Part shown: positions 27,451 to 40,800 of the stretch, one piece after another
Position numbering within the stretch: position 1 is the stretch's first letter
How the letters are laid out: the number at the start of each line of letters is the position of its first letter
From: Cheilinus undulatus
Lineage: Eukaryota > Chordata > Actinopteri > Labriformes > Labridae
Direction: 5' to 3'
Length of the DNA: 64,000 nucleotides
Assembly: GCF_018320785.1 (NCBI RefSeq)
Contig: NC_054881.1
Coordinates: 43,500,424 to 43,564,423, forward strand
Position numbers and translations under genes: made by a program
Notes under the pieces: generated by a model
Database searches by the model: none
Seen by the model: only the letters and a program-made list of their open reading frames with translations
What the model was told of the DNA's origin: nothing

Positions 27451-27574
27451 TTCTGATGATGAGTCTACATACAGGTCTGCGTGCAGCGATTGTAACTGAC
27501 TTTAGATTCTGAGACTGGGAATTCATGAGTATTTGAGAAAAAACACTGATACCTTCCTGTGGTCTCTCTTGCAG

Positions 27575-27997
<423 letters not shown>

Positions 27998-28490
27998 AGT
28001 TACACAAATACGTCCCAGAACACTGCCGTTGATTTCTCTACCATGAGATCTGAGTGATCATGGAGCCACGCTGTCTTTGTGGCGTCTGATTTTCACATAC
28101 GAAAACAAACTGGACCGCTGTGGGAAATATTTACCCTAAAACCTGCTCTCCATGGACCAGAACTTTCACTCCGGTCTCACCGACTGTGATCAAGCAAACG
28201 CTGCCATGTTGATACTAACACAGTTTTAAAGACGTGCACATGCAGAGAACAGGACCATATGACTTTATTATGAGGGTTAAAGAGAGATCAGACCTAGTAG
28301 ATTCATGCCGTGGAGGATTTAAGGCCAGATTGGGGCTGATTTCTCCCCCGTATGATTTGGAAAGTGCAGCCTGACTCGAGTCCTGTCGAAGCTGATTGTT
28401 GGTCCAAATACAGTCAGTAGATTCTTCTACTGGAGCACTGGTCTAGTGTGCTCATTTGCAGGATTATATTATTAAAAACATTTTTCCAAC
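27998..28490 (+). other. ctxn3: ctxn3 3' UTR, possible poly(A) signal
   Basis: Begins after TAG at 27995-27997. The first plausible signal is ATTAAA at 28471-28476; no AATAAA was noticed nearer. The end is therefore a guess. Confidence 0.35.
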
Positions 28491-29820
28491 ATAGCTTAAT
28501 GTTTGGAAATCGTCTCGTGTAGCCAAACGCAGCAAAAGCAGCCGTCTCTACGGTCAGATCCTCGCCGCTCTACTGCCTCCATCTCTCCGGGTCTCCTGTC
28601 GTATCGTGATCTCTGAGTCCTGCTGCAGCTCTACCAACCTGACATTTTATACTATCGGTGTCTCTGTCTGACTTCTACCTGTTAAAGCTTTTGTAAAGCA
28701 AAAGAACCTGCTCCTCTACACTACAGCGACTGCAGCGAGCTTCTGTGCAGACAGAACTAAAGTTAGCTGCTGATGAATGAAGCCTGTTTGTCAGAGTCGC
28801 TGTGCCGAGCCTCTGCTCTACTTTCTCTTTCTTTTCCTCGCTCTGATTCGTCTTTAGTTCCCATGGAGTTGTTGGGCGTCTCTGTGCACGCTGGCTGGGT
28901 CTTATTTGTGACCAAAGCTCATAAAAACTCCTGCAAGTCGTCCGAGGTCATTTTTGAGGTTTTACACATTATGAAAGCGTAGATTCCAAGCTTTCTAGTG
29001 GTGTATCATCACCTTAATCTGAGAATATTTTACAAAGATATGCTCATTTGAATGTTAACTTCTAGTTTGTTTGTTCTGAGAAAACCAGGCTCAAAGTTTC
29101 AGGACTTCTCCTACCTTCAGGCAGGCCAGGTAATGGCCGTGAACAACAGAGCCACATTTATATAAAGTCCACCCAAACCAAGCTTCTGAATCAGACTGGT
29201 GAAGCTCATCAAAATATTCCCACAGGAAATCCGCCTTCATCAAACTTTCACTGTCCAGTGATCCTGAAGTCATCTCAAGTCTGTTGATAATTCTTGCCAC
29301 TTCTTCGTCTCTTCTACTTTTCTCGCTGCAGGGTGCATCTAGAGTCTTTTTGGTAAAGGTGATAACTAGAAACAGCTGTATACGTGCCGAGGGGAGGGTG
29401 GCGTTTGAGCCGTGCAGTGTTTGTTATTGTCCATTTCAATGGGCCAAACTGGGAACAATGGCAGACTGAGTGGCCAATTATCACCCAGCAGTTTCGCTTT
29501 CCCCTCCCCTCAATATCCTTGCAGCAACTGTGAGAACAGAGCATTTTAAAACACAAAATTAACACTTTTAAATATCACATTTGTGTTATTTTTTCATTGA
29601 ATGAGTAGTTTAAATGTCAGATTGGCATAAAATGAGAAAAAACGAAAAGTGATCATTTTGAAGAAAACGACTTTGTGTCCATTTTTCTCAGCCACTGGAA
29701 TGCCGACTTGCAGGAACTTTATCTGGCTTCGTTCTCATTTGATTGTTTTGATGATAATTCTAAGAATTTGGTTCCATGATTTGACGTTTTTGGATTCTTG
29801 AGTCTCCTACAGTGGCGGTT
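28491..29820. other. Spacer downstream of ctxn3
   Basis: No supported coding region. It might still be ctxn3 3' UTR if the ATTAAA at 28471 is not used. Confidence 0.45.
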
Positions 29821-29824
29821 TAAG

Positions 29825-30110
29825 ACTGGTTGCGTGTTTGCTGCGTGACGGCTGCAGCATGTGTCGCTCCGGCTCATGCCATCATGGCTTCATACCAGAC
29901 GCATGTGCTGCACGCTGTCTGTGGCTCCCTGCTGTGACAGCCTGGCCTCTCACCCAGGGTTTCACCCCAGTAAACCCCCTCTAAGCGGCTTCAGTCATCG
30001 TAGAACTGAGCAGAGAAAAATCAGATTAAAAGCAGTTTCTCCTCTGAAATGCCAGACCAGGCTTTTACTTTGAAAGCACAAACCAAACGTGCAGCCCTGC
30101 TGGGCTCTGA
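29825..30110. repeat. Dispersed repeat (copy A)
   Basis: Shares ordered blocks with 57035-57285: a GGTTGCGTGTTTGCT / GGGTGCATGTTGGCT start, CATACCAGACGCATGTGCTG / CATACAGGCGTGTGTGCTGG, and GAAATGCCA...GGCTTTTACTTTGAAA...ACGTGCAGCC. A further fragment of the last block is near 61250. Class unknown; both copies are decayed. Confidence 0.55.
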
Positions 30111-32117
30111 GCTCCTGATGGCCCATGCCCCGTCTCTCCAGGCATCCTTCCAGCTGACCCCAGGTCCTGGCACCCATGAGGGGAGCTGGATCAGGCCTGG
30201 GTTAGCGTGCCAGATGCCCATCTCATCCTCGCTCTCCTGATCATGTCAGCGGTTTAACGATACCCAAAAGTGCACTGAAGAGAAGTCATCATAAAGGAGT
30301 CCAGGTCTCACTAGAACCAGAACCATCAGGGATGGAAAGACTACCTGGAGACCTGGAACGCCACGCTGGACAGGAGATGTGCTAAAACAGTCTTTCTCAA
30401 CTCGTCTAGTTTCAGGACTGGCCATCAACTCCTCAGAGAGACACTGGGACCCAAATTTCTGATATTTTTCAACCAATCAGATTTATTTAAAGAGAAATAA
30501 TGAGCTGTACAAGTGACGAATGAGGGAGACCACCTTTTAAGAGCCACTGCTCCAGATTCTTGGTGTGAGAGACCCAGTCATCATGCAGTCAGCCTGAAAT
30601 CCATCACTTCTTAACGCGCACACCTAAATGAAATCGAGCCACGGCGCCACTGTCACACAGCCGCCGTGCACCCAGTCTGCAACAACCCTTAAAGTCTCCT
30701 GCTTATAAATGTTTTATTTTTGGTCTTTAAAGAAAGAAGCCAAAGCCTCCAGATGTCTTAAACACACAGCTGTAAGAGATTCTTCATCCGGGTCTAGCTG
30801 CAGCAGGAAAGGACGCTGGTGGGACTCTGCTTCCAGGGTTTGGTATTGTGGCTTTGGAGGAGGGTTAGCGTGAAGTACCTGAACAATGGAGCATGAGTGC
30901 CACCAGTATATAAGCCTGGGCTGGTTTTGGGGGTCTCCCAGAGACAACTAAAACCTTGGACCATCTGTTTTCACCTTGTAGAGTCTGTAGTCCTGCTAGC
31001 TGGAGCCTGGTTTAAACTTCTGCATGAATCCACGCTTTAACAGCCTACACCGCCATAAATGTGGTACGTAGGACCTCCACGCCTCTCTGCAATACTCCAC
31101 AGTGGTTCAACACCAGCACCTAGTCCTCACGCCATTTCCTGCTTGGTTGTGGCGAAGGAAGTGAGCGTATTATTTTGATGAATATTGATTATGCTGCAGT
31201 TATTGATGAGAAAAAAAGAGAGGAGACATCGGAGGAGATGGCGAAGAGGACGGGAGATTTTTGCCCTCCTTTACTAAAGCCGGCCACACACTGCAGGATT
31301 TTCCTCCCCTGACGATCATGGTGGCGAATCCTGAGTGGAGCCTCGTTGCAGTCCACTGTTTGTCTGAATAATCCTCGTGTGTTTGGTGTCAACACGGTTG
31401 TTTTTCTGCTCGTACCCTCCCAGACACTCAAACCCTGTGGTACCCTCTGGTACGCCCCGGCTGACCAATCACAGGGCCAGTTGGCTGTGATTTAAAGGTG
31501 TAGTTAAATTTTTACCTGTGTAGGCGTCTTCGAGGCTCCAGGTCTGCACAGATCCTCAGTGTAGGCTGCTATGGCGTATTTTAGATGCAGAAGCATCAGG
31601 CAGAAGTTAAACTCCTGGTGAGAGTTGTGAAGTACAGGGTAGTCCTCCTCTTTACCGTCTCTGTGCTCTCATGTAAAAACTCCTGCCCAGACAGAGATTC
31701 AACAGAGTTTAAGTTGATTATAAGCACTTTATCAGTCATCCTTAGCAGCTGAAGTTTTCATTTCAGCAGAGAAAATGCGGTAATTCTGCAGAGACTGCCA
31801 AAACATTTGTAAAATAAATTTGTGATTTCTCCTGCCAAGCAGCAGCAGACCTTCAGTAGAGTGGATCCAGCAGAGCCAGGTGTTAGAGTCAGCACTGATA
31901 CAGGTAGAGTCAGAGAACGGGTTTTTCCAAGTTAAAATGAGAATAAAGAGTCTCAGCAGCTGACCGCCATAACCAACCTGCTCTGGATATTTGAGGTTTG
32001 CAGCTCTGAGGAAATCAGTGAGACTGAGATGGATTTAAAAGGCCTAAAACTGCCAAAGCTGCCCCAGTATTCACTCCGATTCCTTTATTCAGGACTACAG
32101 GCTGATGTGGACCCGCC
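30111..32117. other. Spacer, nothing recognised
   Basis: Two kilobases without a supported gene. Short open frames have no recognisable domains, and no clear transposon ends were seen. Confidence 0.45.
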
Positions 32118-32476
32118 TTTAAAAGGTCACATATTATCCAAAATCCACTTTTTCAGGCTTTTCTAACAAAGACATGTCCACCTGTCCACAATCCCCCCAA
32201 GAATCAGACCCCCCTCTTTCTTTCAGAAAATGTGTGCTGAAACAAGCTGTTCTCAGATTTTACCCTCATGATGTCATGTGGGGAGTAAGCCGCGCCCCCA
32301 GGTTCAGTTGGCCCCTCCCTTCTAGGAAGAAAGCTCCGGCCTCTTCTCCTGATCCTGAGAGGAGGATCAAGAGAGTCGCATCCATTAAGCCACATCCATT
32401 TCCTGATAGGGGTGTGGTCAGGGGCGGAGTCAGACAGCTATTAAGGACCTCTGAGACCGATATAAACTTGTCTTAA
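32118..32476. mobile_element. Dispersed MITE-like element (copy B), truncated by a fold-back element
   Basis: Starts TTTAAAAGGTCACATATTAT and parallels copy A at 23460-23912 up to CTCTGAGACCGATATAAACT, then is interrupted at a TTAA by the fold-back element at 32477. The expected right end (ATATGTGACCTTTAA) is not found after the insertion, so it was lost or has decayed. Confidence 0.6.
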
Positions 32477-33154
32477 AGGGATACTTCGCCATTTTGGCAA
32501 ATTCGTCCATCACCATAATCCCTGTAGTCTCAGTAATAGGTTCGTTACCTTCAGTTGTCGGTGTAAGCTATTTTTAGATCGCCGCTGCCGAGTTCGGACC
32601 TGCTGTGCCAACTCAATGTAAGCAGACGGTATTCCGGCTTTCCCTCATCAAACTCATCAAAAACACAATCCAACAACTCCAAAACGCTCTGGTGGACAAG
32701 TTGTGACCTGCACATTCACCACGCTATGAAATAATAACGTATAATTATGTAACATTACGACACATGAAGCAAATACTCGGAACTATTTCTTGAGTAAACC
32801 GCTGGGCGGAGTGACACAGTGCAGCAGCCATGTCTGGAGTGTAGTTCCAGCTTTGCATTCAGCTTTAAAACATCTCCGTCTCGTAATGTTCCATGATTAT
32901 TTCATAGCGTGGTGAATGTGCAGGTCACAACTTGTCCACCAGAGCGTTTTGGAGCTGTTGGATTGTGTATTTGATGAGTTTGATGAGGGAAAGCTGGAAT
33001 ACCGTCTGCTTACATTGAGTTGGCACAGCAGGTCCGAACTCGGCAGCGGCGATCTAAAAATAGCTTACACCGACAACTGAAGGTAACGAACCTATTACTG
33101 AGACTACAGGGATTATGGCAATGGATGAATTTGCCAAAATGTTGAAGTATCCCT
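32477..33154. mobile_element. Young fold-back element with TTAA target duplication, 678 bp
   Basis: A nearly perfect palindrome. Arms 32477-about 32745 and about 32887-33154 differ at only about 8 positions by eye over about 265 bases. The left end is AGGGATACTTCGCCATTTTG and the right end CAAAATGTTGAAGTATCCCT. Both sides carry TTAA (32473-32476 and 33155-33158). The loop (about 32746-32886) is unique. TTAA targets point to the piggyBac or Kolobok superfamilies; I cannot choose. No coding capacity. Confidence 0.9.
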
Positions 33155-33372
33155 TTAATCTAACCCCAGAGAAAAGTCTGTTTATTTCCTTCTAAATGAA
33201 AGGTCAAAGTTCAGTCCCAGAGTGTGGAGACATGGGAACGGCTCTGGTTGGAGAATCTCGTCTCCATGATGACCTTCAGTTTTAGCAGATCTCTCATGGA
33301 CCGACCCGCTTCCTCAGCTCTGCTGCTCATCCCACACATGCATGCTCCTCACAGATGAGGCTCCATTTAGAA

Positions 33373-34207
33373 CAGGGGTGTCAAACTCAAGGCCCGGGGG
33401 CCAACTCCGGCCCATGGTGCAGTTTTACCAGGTCATATATTTTTATTATAACTGGTTGGAGGTCTGCAGATTTCCTCCAGTTTAAAAATGAAACCCTGAT
33501 GATTTAAAATATTCTTGTTCTGTCATAAAAATAAGAAAAGTAATAAAAATAAAATCATCAGATAAAAAGTCAGGAATGTGGGAAACTGGAGATGTTTTCA
33601 TTTCATATTCTTAATTTTGCTTCTCACAGTTATCAGGAAAAGTTTTTATTTCATATTCTGACCTTTTCAATTCACTTTTTTTTTTTTTTTTTTTACCTTT
33701 TTAGATCCTCAATTTAGATTTTTTTTGTAATATTTTGACCTTTAAAGTCATGATTTTGATTATTTTTCTCACATTTTGACCTTTTTAGCTCCTTACTTTG
33801 ACTTTTATCTCATTATTTGGCCTTTTGTATTCTCAATCTTAAATTTTAAGAAATATTTTGACCTGTAAAACTCAAAATTTAATTTTTTTCTCAGCTTTTG
33901 ACATTTTTAACCGATGATGTGGATGTTTATCTCACAATTTTAACCATTAAAAATATGATTTAAACTTTTTTTCTTGTATATTTGCCTTTTAAAAACACTT
34001 TAAATGCCTTTTGAGCTAACAAGTTTGAATTTTTATCTCAGCTTTTGAGCCTTTTACTGTTTTAAATCTGAAAATCGTTTATCATCAGTGCTTAGGTTTT
34101 TTCCTCCCATAATTCATTGCTGCTGAAAATGAGGTTAAAGTTCATGGTTGAATGTTGGCCTTGTTCTGGACCCAGATTCTTGGCCCCTGCTGTGGTTTAG
34201 TTTTCTG
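33373..34207. mobile_element. hAT-type element with decayed TTTTGACCTTTT interior (copy 1)
   Basis: The left end is CAGGGGTGTCAAACTCAAGG, with GGCCCGGGGGCCAACTCCGG just inside. The right end (GGCCCCTGCTG...TTTTCTG) is decayed. A perfect 8-bp target duplication ATTTAGAA flanks it at 33365-33372 and 34208-34215. The interior is a degenerate repeat of TTTTGACCTTTT(A)A type with a T19 run at 33676-33694. Same subfamily as 48102-48827 and 58633-59493. Confidence 0.9.
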
Positions 34208-34300
34208 ATTTAGAAGGAAATAAACAGACTTTACAGGATTAATAATCCAGCAGACCCTGATTTACTGACTTACTGTGCAAAATGTGAGTTTTCAGACATC

Positions 34301-34727
34301 AGGATGAGTCCAGGATCAGAGACAGAGGAGTGGTCTGCTGAATCAGTCAGTCTGGTTCAGGATGAGTCCAGGATCAGAGACAGAGGAGTGGTCTGCTGAA
34401 TCAGTCAGTCTGGTTCAGGATGAGTCCAGGATCAGAGACGGAGGACTGGTCTGCTGAATCAGTCAGTCTGGTTCAGGATGAGTCCAGGATCAGAGACAGA
34501 GGAGTGGTCTGCTGAATCAGTCAGTCTGGTTCAGGATGAGTCCAGGATCAGAGACAGAGGACTGGTCTGCTGAATCAGTCAGTCTGGTTCAGGATGAGTC
34601 CAGGATCAGAGACGGAGGACTGGTCTGCTGAATCAGTCAGTCTGGTTCAGGATGAGTCCAGGATCAGAGACAGAGGACTGGTCTGCTGAATCAGTCAGTC
34701 TGGTTCAGGATGAGTCCAGGATCAGAG
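34301..34727. repeat. 58-bp tandem repeat, about 7.4 copies
   Basis: Unit: AGGATGAGTCCAGGATCAGA, GACAGAGGA(G/C)TGGTCTGCTG, AATCAGTCAGTCTGGTTC. The copies differ only at two sites (GACAG/GACGG and GAGTGG/GACTGG), so the array expanded recently. Confidence 0.97.
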
Positions 34728-35103
34728 CCTCCCTTCACTTTAATGCAGTCTGACCCATTCAGAGGTTAAAACTAGTCTCAGTGCTTTCATTAAGATTGTT
34801 TTCATCTCTAAAAGTATCAGGACTGTTAAACCTGCATTATCCTCATTTCTCCCTTTGGATCCAATTACAGAGCTTCTTTACCATCAGATGTCTGGTTCTG
34901 TTTGCTCCCAGTGATTACACTGTTATATTATATTTATTTATTATTAAATCATCTAAAGTTTCCTCTGCTGTTAAACCTCTGTGAGCCTGAGAGTCTGTTT
35001 CAGCAGGACAGGAAGTGATGCTTTTATTTTGGTAAATTCATGTAAATCTGCTCTTCATCATCAAACTGTGGGGTCTCAGGACATCTTTGGAGGTTCCCTA
35101 GAA

Positions 35104-35984
35104 CAGGGGTTCTCAGCCTTGGGGTCCAGAGACACTGAAAGGGGGTCACAAGATGCCATAAATAAACTACGAATATTTTTAAATTACACTGCTGTCACTT
35201 TACACCAATTTTCTAAAATTTAACCCGTTTTTATAATCTTTTCCCACCAATTTGAACACATTTTTGCTACTTTAACTCCATTTTGTTCCCATTTCAAACC
35301 CTTTTTTCTGCCTGTCTTCGCCACGTCTCAACCAACCACACCTATTTTTGTCTTTATCAACCACGTTTTTACCACATTTCACTATTTGATATGCTCATTT
35401 TTGCCAGTTTAACACATTTCTGCCAATTTCTGCCCATTTTTCTTTCTAAGTTAACCAGTTTTGTTAGTTTATATCCATTTTTCATCCCATTTCACCACAT
35501 TTTCCACCCATTTATGCCAATTTAAAGTCATTTCAGCCACTTTTTAATTCCCCATACCACTATCTATGCCCATTTTTGCCACTTTAACCAATTTTTGCTT
35601 ATTTTTTGCCCATTTTAGCACATTTTTGCCACTTCTGGACAATTTCTGCTACTTTTAAAATCAAATTTCACCAAATTTTAAAATGATTAAGCTATTCTTG
35701 CCATTTTAACCCATTTTATTTCTGTTTCTAACTGAAGGGATTTGAACCCATTTTTAAGAAGGCTATCTGCCACACATATGAACAAAAATAAACTTGTTTC
35801 TTTGGTAACTGTGGTTCTTTTTCAGGTTAGAGCTCTCCCTTCGTCCCCCTCATGGACGGCCTTGTCTCCACATGACTATTCTAGAAAGTTCCTGGCTGTT
35901 CAGCCACCTCCAGGTCCAGTGGGGGTCCCCGGTCTCTGGCACCTTTATTTTGGGGTCCTGGGCTGAAAAGTTTGAGAACCCCTG
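35104..35984. mobile_element. hAT-type element with decayed TTTTTGCCACTTT interior
   Basis: Left CAGGGGTTCTCAGCCTTGGG, right GTTTGAGAACCCCTG. The flanks CCCTAGAA (35096-35103) and ATCTAGAA (35985-35992) match at 6 of 8 bases. The interior 35215-35740 is the CCATTTTTGCCACTTT repeat; 35750-35960 is more complex and includes GGGGTCCTGGGCTGAAAAG near the right end. Confidence 0.85.
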
Positions 35985-35992
35985 ATCTAGAA

Positions 35993-36737
35993 AATGAAGC
36001 ACTTTTCTGATGAGGACTAGGACTGGACTAGTCCTCAGGTTTAGACTACCAGGGTATCGGTGTGGAGGTAGATGCTGAAGGCTAATTATCCATGCAGGAG
36101 CTTTTACGCCATCATGTCGCTCAAATAAGAGCTGTGTTGCCTTGCAGGGTCGTTTTCATCTGCAGATGGAGAGAAGCGAGTCCACAATCACGCTGCTGCA
36201 CCAGAGACGAAACCAAACCGCATCCACATGAATTATTCTCCATGAACCCAGAAGAGCATGTGTGCTCTGTTGTTAGCACGGGCTGCATCTTTAATTAGCT
36301 GCTACAATCTTTTTTTTCCCACGATGCAATGCAGCAATCGCACAGCCAGGTCTGCAGCTCATCGGTACTGCCAAATATGCTGTTCCACTGTCTTTACGCT
36401 TGGTGAAACAGAAGTTAAAGATATTTTTGTTGTAAGATATAAAAAGCATTAAAGCGTGATAACGGCGGCACGGATCTGCGGTCCCAAAGCTCTGCTGCTG
36501 GATCCTCCGTCTCCTGTGCTTCCAAACTTTGTAAAAAGACCAAGAACTGTTGGATGAAGACTAGAAACTGCTTCCTGTGTGTGTACGGCCGTAGTATCGC
36601 TGTGTGAGTGCTGCTGTGATGTGGCGTCTGTTTCTGCTTCAGGAGCAGTCATTTTAGAAAAAACACTCTGCAGGTTAGAAAACAATGAATAAACGATTTC
36701 CATATCAGTCCGTCTGTGTTTATCATCTCCTGTTTTT
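35993..36737. other. Spacer, nothing recognised
   Basis: Unique-looking sequence with no supported gene. Confidence 0.5.
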
Positions 36738-37882
36738 AACCGCCTAAAACCTGAGACTTTATTCAGGATGAGTTCTTAGTTTCCTCCACTTATTTGGGAA
36801 AGTCTAAAACCTGAACAGGAAGTGGTTTTACCAAAGACTGTCTGCATGAAGACGATAGTCTTACCTTTACTAGTAGGAAAGTATTTCCTCCCAGACGACC
36901 TAGTAACCAGCCCACCAGAGCTCCAGAAGGTTCTGGTCTGCAGAAACATCTCTGAGCAGGTTCTGACCCGGACGGTTGGTCGAGACCTTCAGAAACGGTC
37001 TCGGCCTATAAGAGACAAACGGGTTCACATTTTAGAACACAGGAAACACTGAAGACTAAATTTAAACTAAATTTACACCAAAAGTTCCCAAGAAAATTTA
37101 CTTTAAAATTATCAGAGATCCCCCCTCCAAAAATCCCTGAAATATCCAAAGCATTACCAAAGCAATTCTGTGAAAATTCTTAAATTCCCATTAAAATTTT
37201 CTTATATTTTCCCCAAACACTGGAGTGAAAATGTCTGAAAAAGCCTAAAGATTTAAGTAAAAGATTCCCCATAAATCCCAGGAAAATTCCTGGTAATTTT
37301 AAAGCAAATTACGTCCAAAGATTTCCATCGAATCAAAAAAGTACAAATAAATTTCCCCCAAAACCCACAAAATTATCAAAAACTTTTAAAGCAAGTCCCC
37401 AAAAAATTCAGACCAAACTCACAAAATATAAAAAATTTTCAGGAAATTCAGAGACATTCCTTTGACATATAACAGCATTTTCCTCCCAAAATTTCAAATA
37501 AAAAAGCCAAAAAATCTACAAATAAATCCCCTTACAGTTCCAGTGAATACTACAGTAAATGTTCACACAGACTTCCTTAATTTTAATGAAAACACAAGAA
37601 ATTCCCCCAGAATTCATACAGATCTTTAAGATTTTCATAAGAGTTAGAGATTCCAGCTCCCCTTTAAAAATGTCAGGAAAAAAATCCTAAAAATATTCCA
37701 CAGCAAATCCCACAAAAATTAGGATCACACGCATTAAAAAAATACAAAAATATCCCCCAAATTTTTATGAACTTTAAGTAAATTTTAAAACATTTTCCAC
37801 CCAGAATTTCAAATAAAATTGTCAAACTTAAAAAAAAAAACAAAACTCAAAATTCCACAGCTGAAAAAGAATTCTGATGAAA
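36738..37882. mobile_element. TTAA-type element with decayed AAATTCCC interior (copy 3, right end missing)
   Basis: The left end TTAACCGCCTAAAACCTGAG followed by CCACTTATTTGGGA corresponds to the right ends of the elements at 5218-5983 and 22111-22766. The interior about 37070-37850 is the degenerate AAATTCCC / AAAATTCC repeat. Instead of a right terminus, the sequence passes directly into the 21-bp minisatellite at 37883. Confidence 0.6.
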
Positions 37883-40800
37883 GACTGTAAACACTGAGAA
37901 CCTGACTGTAAACACTGAGAACCTGACTGTAAACACTGAGAACCTGACTGTAAACACTGAGAACCTGATTGTAAACACTGAGAACCTTACTGTAAACACT
38001 GAGAACCTGACTGTAAACACTGAGAACCTGATTGTAAAGACTGAGAACCTGACTGTAAACACTGAGAACCTGACTGTAAACACTGAGAACCTGACTGTAA
38101 ACACTGAGAACCTGACTGTAAACACTGAGAACCTGACTGTAAACACTGAGAACCTGACTGTAAACACTGAGAACCTGACTGTAAACACTGAGAACCTGAC
38201 TGTAAAGACTGAGAACCTGACTGTAAACACTGAGAACCTGACTGTAAACACTGAGAACCTGACTGTAAACACTGAGAACCTGATTGTAAACACTGAGAAC
38301 CTGATTGTAAACACTGAGAACCTGATTGTAAACACTGAGAACCTGACTGTAAACACTGAGAACCTGACTGTAAAGACTGAGAACCTGATTGTAAACACTG
38401 AGAACCTGACTGTAAACACTGAGAACCTGACTGTAAAGACTGAGAACCTGACTGTAAACACTGAGAACCTGATTGTAAACACTGAGAACCTTATTGTAAA
38501 CACTGAGAACCTGACTGTAAACACTGAGAACCTGATTGTAAACACTGAGAACCTGATTGTAAACACTGAGAACCTGACTGTAAACACTGAGAACCTGATT
38601 GTAAACACTGAGAACCTTATTGTAAACACTGAGAACCTGACTGTAAACACTGAGAACCTGATTGTAAACACTGAGAACCTGACTGTAAAGACTGAGAACC
38701 TGACTGTAAACACTGAGAACCTGACTGTAAACACTGAGAACCTGACTGTAAACACTGAGAACCTGATTGTAAACACTGAGAACCTGACTGTAAACACTGA
38801 GAACCTGACTGTAAAGACTGAGAACCTGACTGTAAACACTGAGAACCTGACTGTAAACACTGAGAACCTGACTGTAAACACTGAGAACCTGATTGTAAAC
38901 ACTGAGAACCTGATTGTAAACACTGAGAACCTGATTGTAAACACTGAGAACCTGACTGTAAACACTGAGAACCTGACTGTAAAGACTGAGAACCTGATTG
39001 TAAACACTGAGAACCTGACTGTAAACACTGAGAACCTGACTGTAAAGACTGAGAACCTGACTGTAAACACTGAGAACCTGATTGTAAACACTGAGAACCT
39101 TATTGTAAACACTGAGAACCTGACTGTAAACACTGAGAACCTGATTGTAAACACTGAGAACCTGATTGTAAACACTGAGAACCTGATTGTAAACACTGAG
39201 AACCTTATTGTAAACACTGAGAACCTGATTGTAAACACTGAGAACCTTATTGTAAACACTGAGAACCTGACTGTAAACACTGAGAACCTGATTGTAAACA
39301 CTGAGAACCTGATTGTAAACACTGAGAACCTGACTGTAAAAACTGAGAACCTGATTGTAAAGACTGAGAACCTGATTGTAAAGACTGAGAACCTTACTGT
39401 AAACACTGAGAACCTGACTGTAAACACTGAGAACCTGACTGTAAACACTGAGAACCTGACTGTAAACACTGAGAACCTGATTGTAAACACTGAGAACCTG
39501 ATTGTAAACACTGAGAACCTGACTGTAAACACTGAGAACCTGATTGTAAAGACTGAGAACCTGACTGTAAACACTGAGAACCTGACTGTAAAGACTGAGA
39601 ACCTGATTGTAAACACTGAGAACCTGACTGTAAACACTGAGAACCTGACTGTAAAGACTGAGAACCTGACTGTAAACACTGAGAACCTGATTGTAAACAC
39701 TGAGAACCTTATTGTAAACACTGAGAACCTGACTGTAAACACTGAGAACCTGACTGTAAACACTGAGAACCTGATTGTAAACACTGAGAACCTGATTGTA
39801 AACACTGAGAACCTGACTGTAAAGACTGAGAACCTGATTGTAAACACTGAGAACCTGACTGTAAACACTGAGAACCTGACTGTAAAGACTGAGAACCTGA
39901 TTGTAAACACTGAGAACCTGACTGTAAAGACTGAGAACCTGACTGTAAACACTGAGAACCTGATTGTAAACACTGAGAACCTTATTGTAAACACTGAGAA
40001 CCTGACTGTAAACACTGAGAACCTGACTGTAAACACTGAGAACCTGATTGTAAACACTGAGAACCTGATTGTAAACACTGAGAACCTGACTGTAAACACT
40101 GAGAACCTGATTGTAAAGACTGAGAACCTGACTGTAAACACTGAGAACCTGACTGTAAAGACTGAGAACCTGATTGTAAACACTGAGAACCTGACTGTAA
40201 ACACTGAGAACCTGACTGTAAAGACTGAGAACCTGACTGTAAACACTGAGAACCTGATTGTAAACACTGAGAACCTTATTGTAAACACTGAGAACCTGAC
40301 TGTAAACACTGAGAACCTGATTGTAAACACTGAGAACCTGATTGTAAACACTGAGAACCTGATTGTAAACACTGAGAACCTTATTGTAAACACTGAGAAC
40401 CTGATTGTAAACACTGAGAACCTTATTGTAAACACTGAGAACCTGACTGTAAAAACTGAGAACCTGATTGTAAAGACTGAGAACCTGATTGTAAAGACTG
40501 AGAACCTTACTGTAAACACTGAGAACCTGACTGTAAAGACTGAGAACCTGATTGTAAACACTGAGAACCTGACTGTAAACACTGAGAACCTGATTGTAAA
40601 CACTGAGAACCTGACTGTAAACACTGAGAACCTGATTGTAAACACTGAGAACCTGACTGTAAAGACTGAGAACCTGACTGTAAACACTGAGAACCTGACT
40701 GTAAACACTGAGAACCTTACTGTAAACACTGAGAACCTGACTGTAAAGACTGAGAACCTGATTGTAAACACTGAGAACCTGACTGTAAACACTGAGAACC

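Larger units (their letters stand above)
18577..27574 (+). other. ctxn3: Probable ctxn3 intron, about 9 kb
   Basis: From the proposed donor at 18577 to the acceptor TCTCTCTTGCAG ending at 27574. It holds the elements listed separately at 19710, 22111, 23460 and 25980. Other stretches (18577-19709, 20463-22110, 22767-23459, 23913-25980) show only short simple repeats, such as GAT triplets at about 18689-18711, ATT triplets at about 20516-20530 and GA repeats at 21935-21955, and no supported gene. Confidence 0.4.

Noticed and set aside
30380..30555. Possible hAT element starting CAGTCTTTCTCAACTC and ending near CCACTGCTCCAG.
   Set aside because: The ends do not pair convincingly and no 8-bp target duplication was found.
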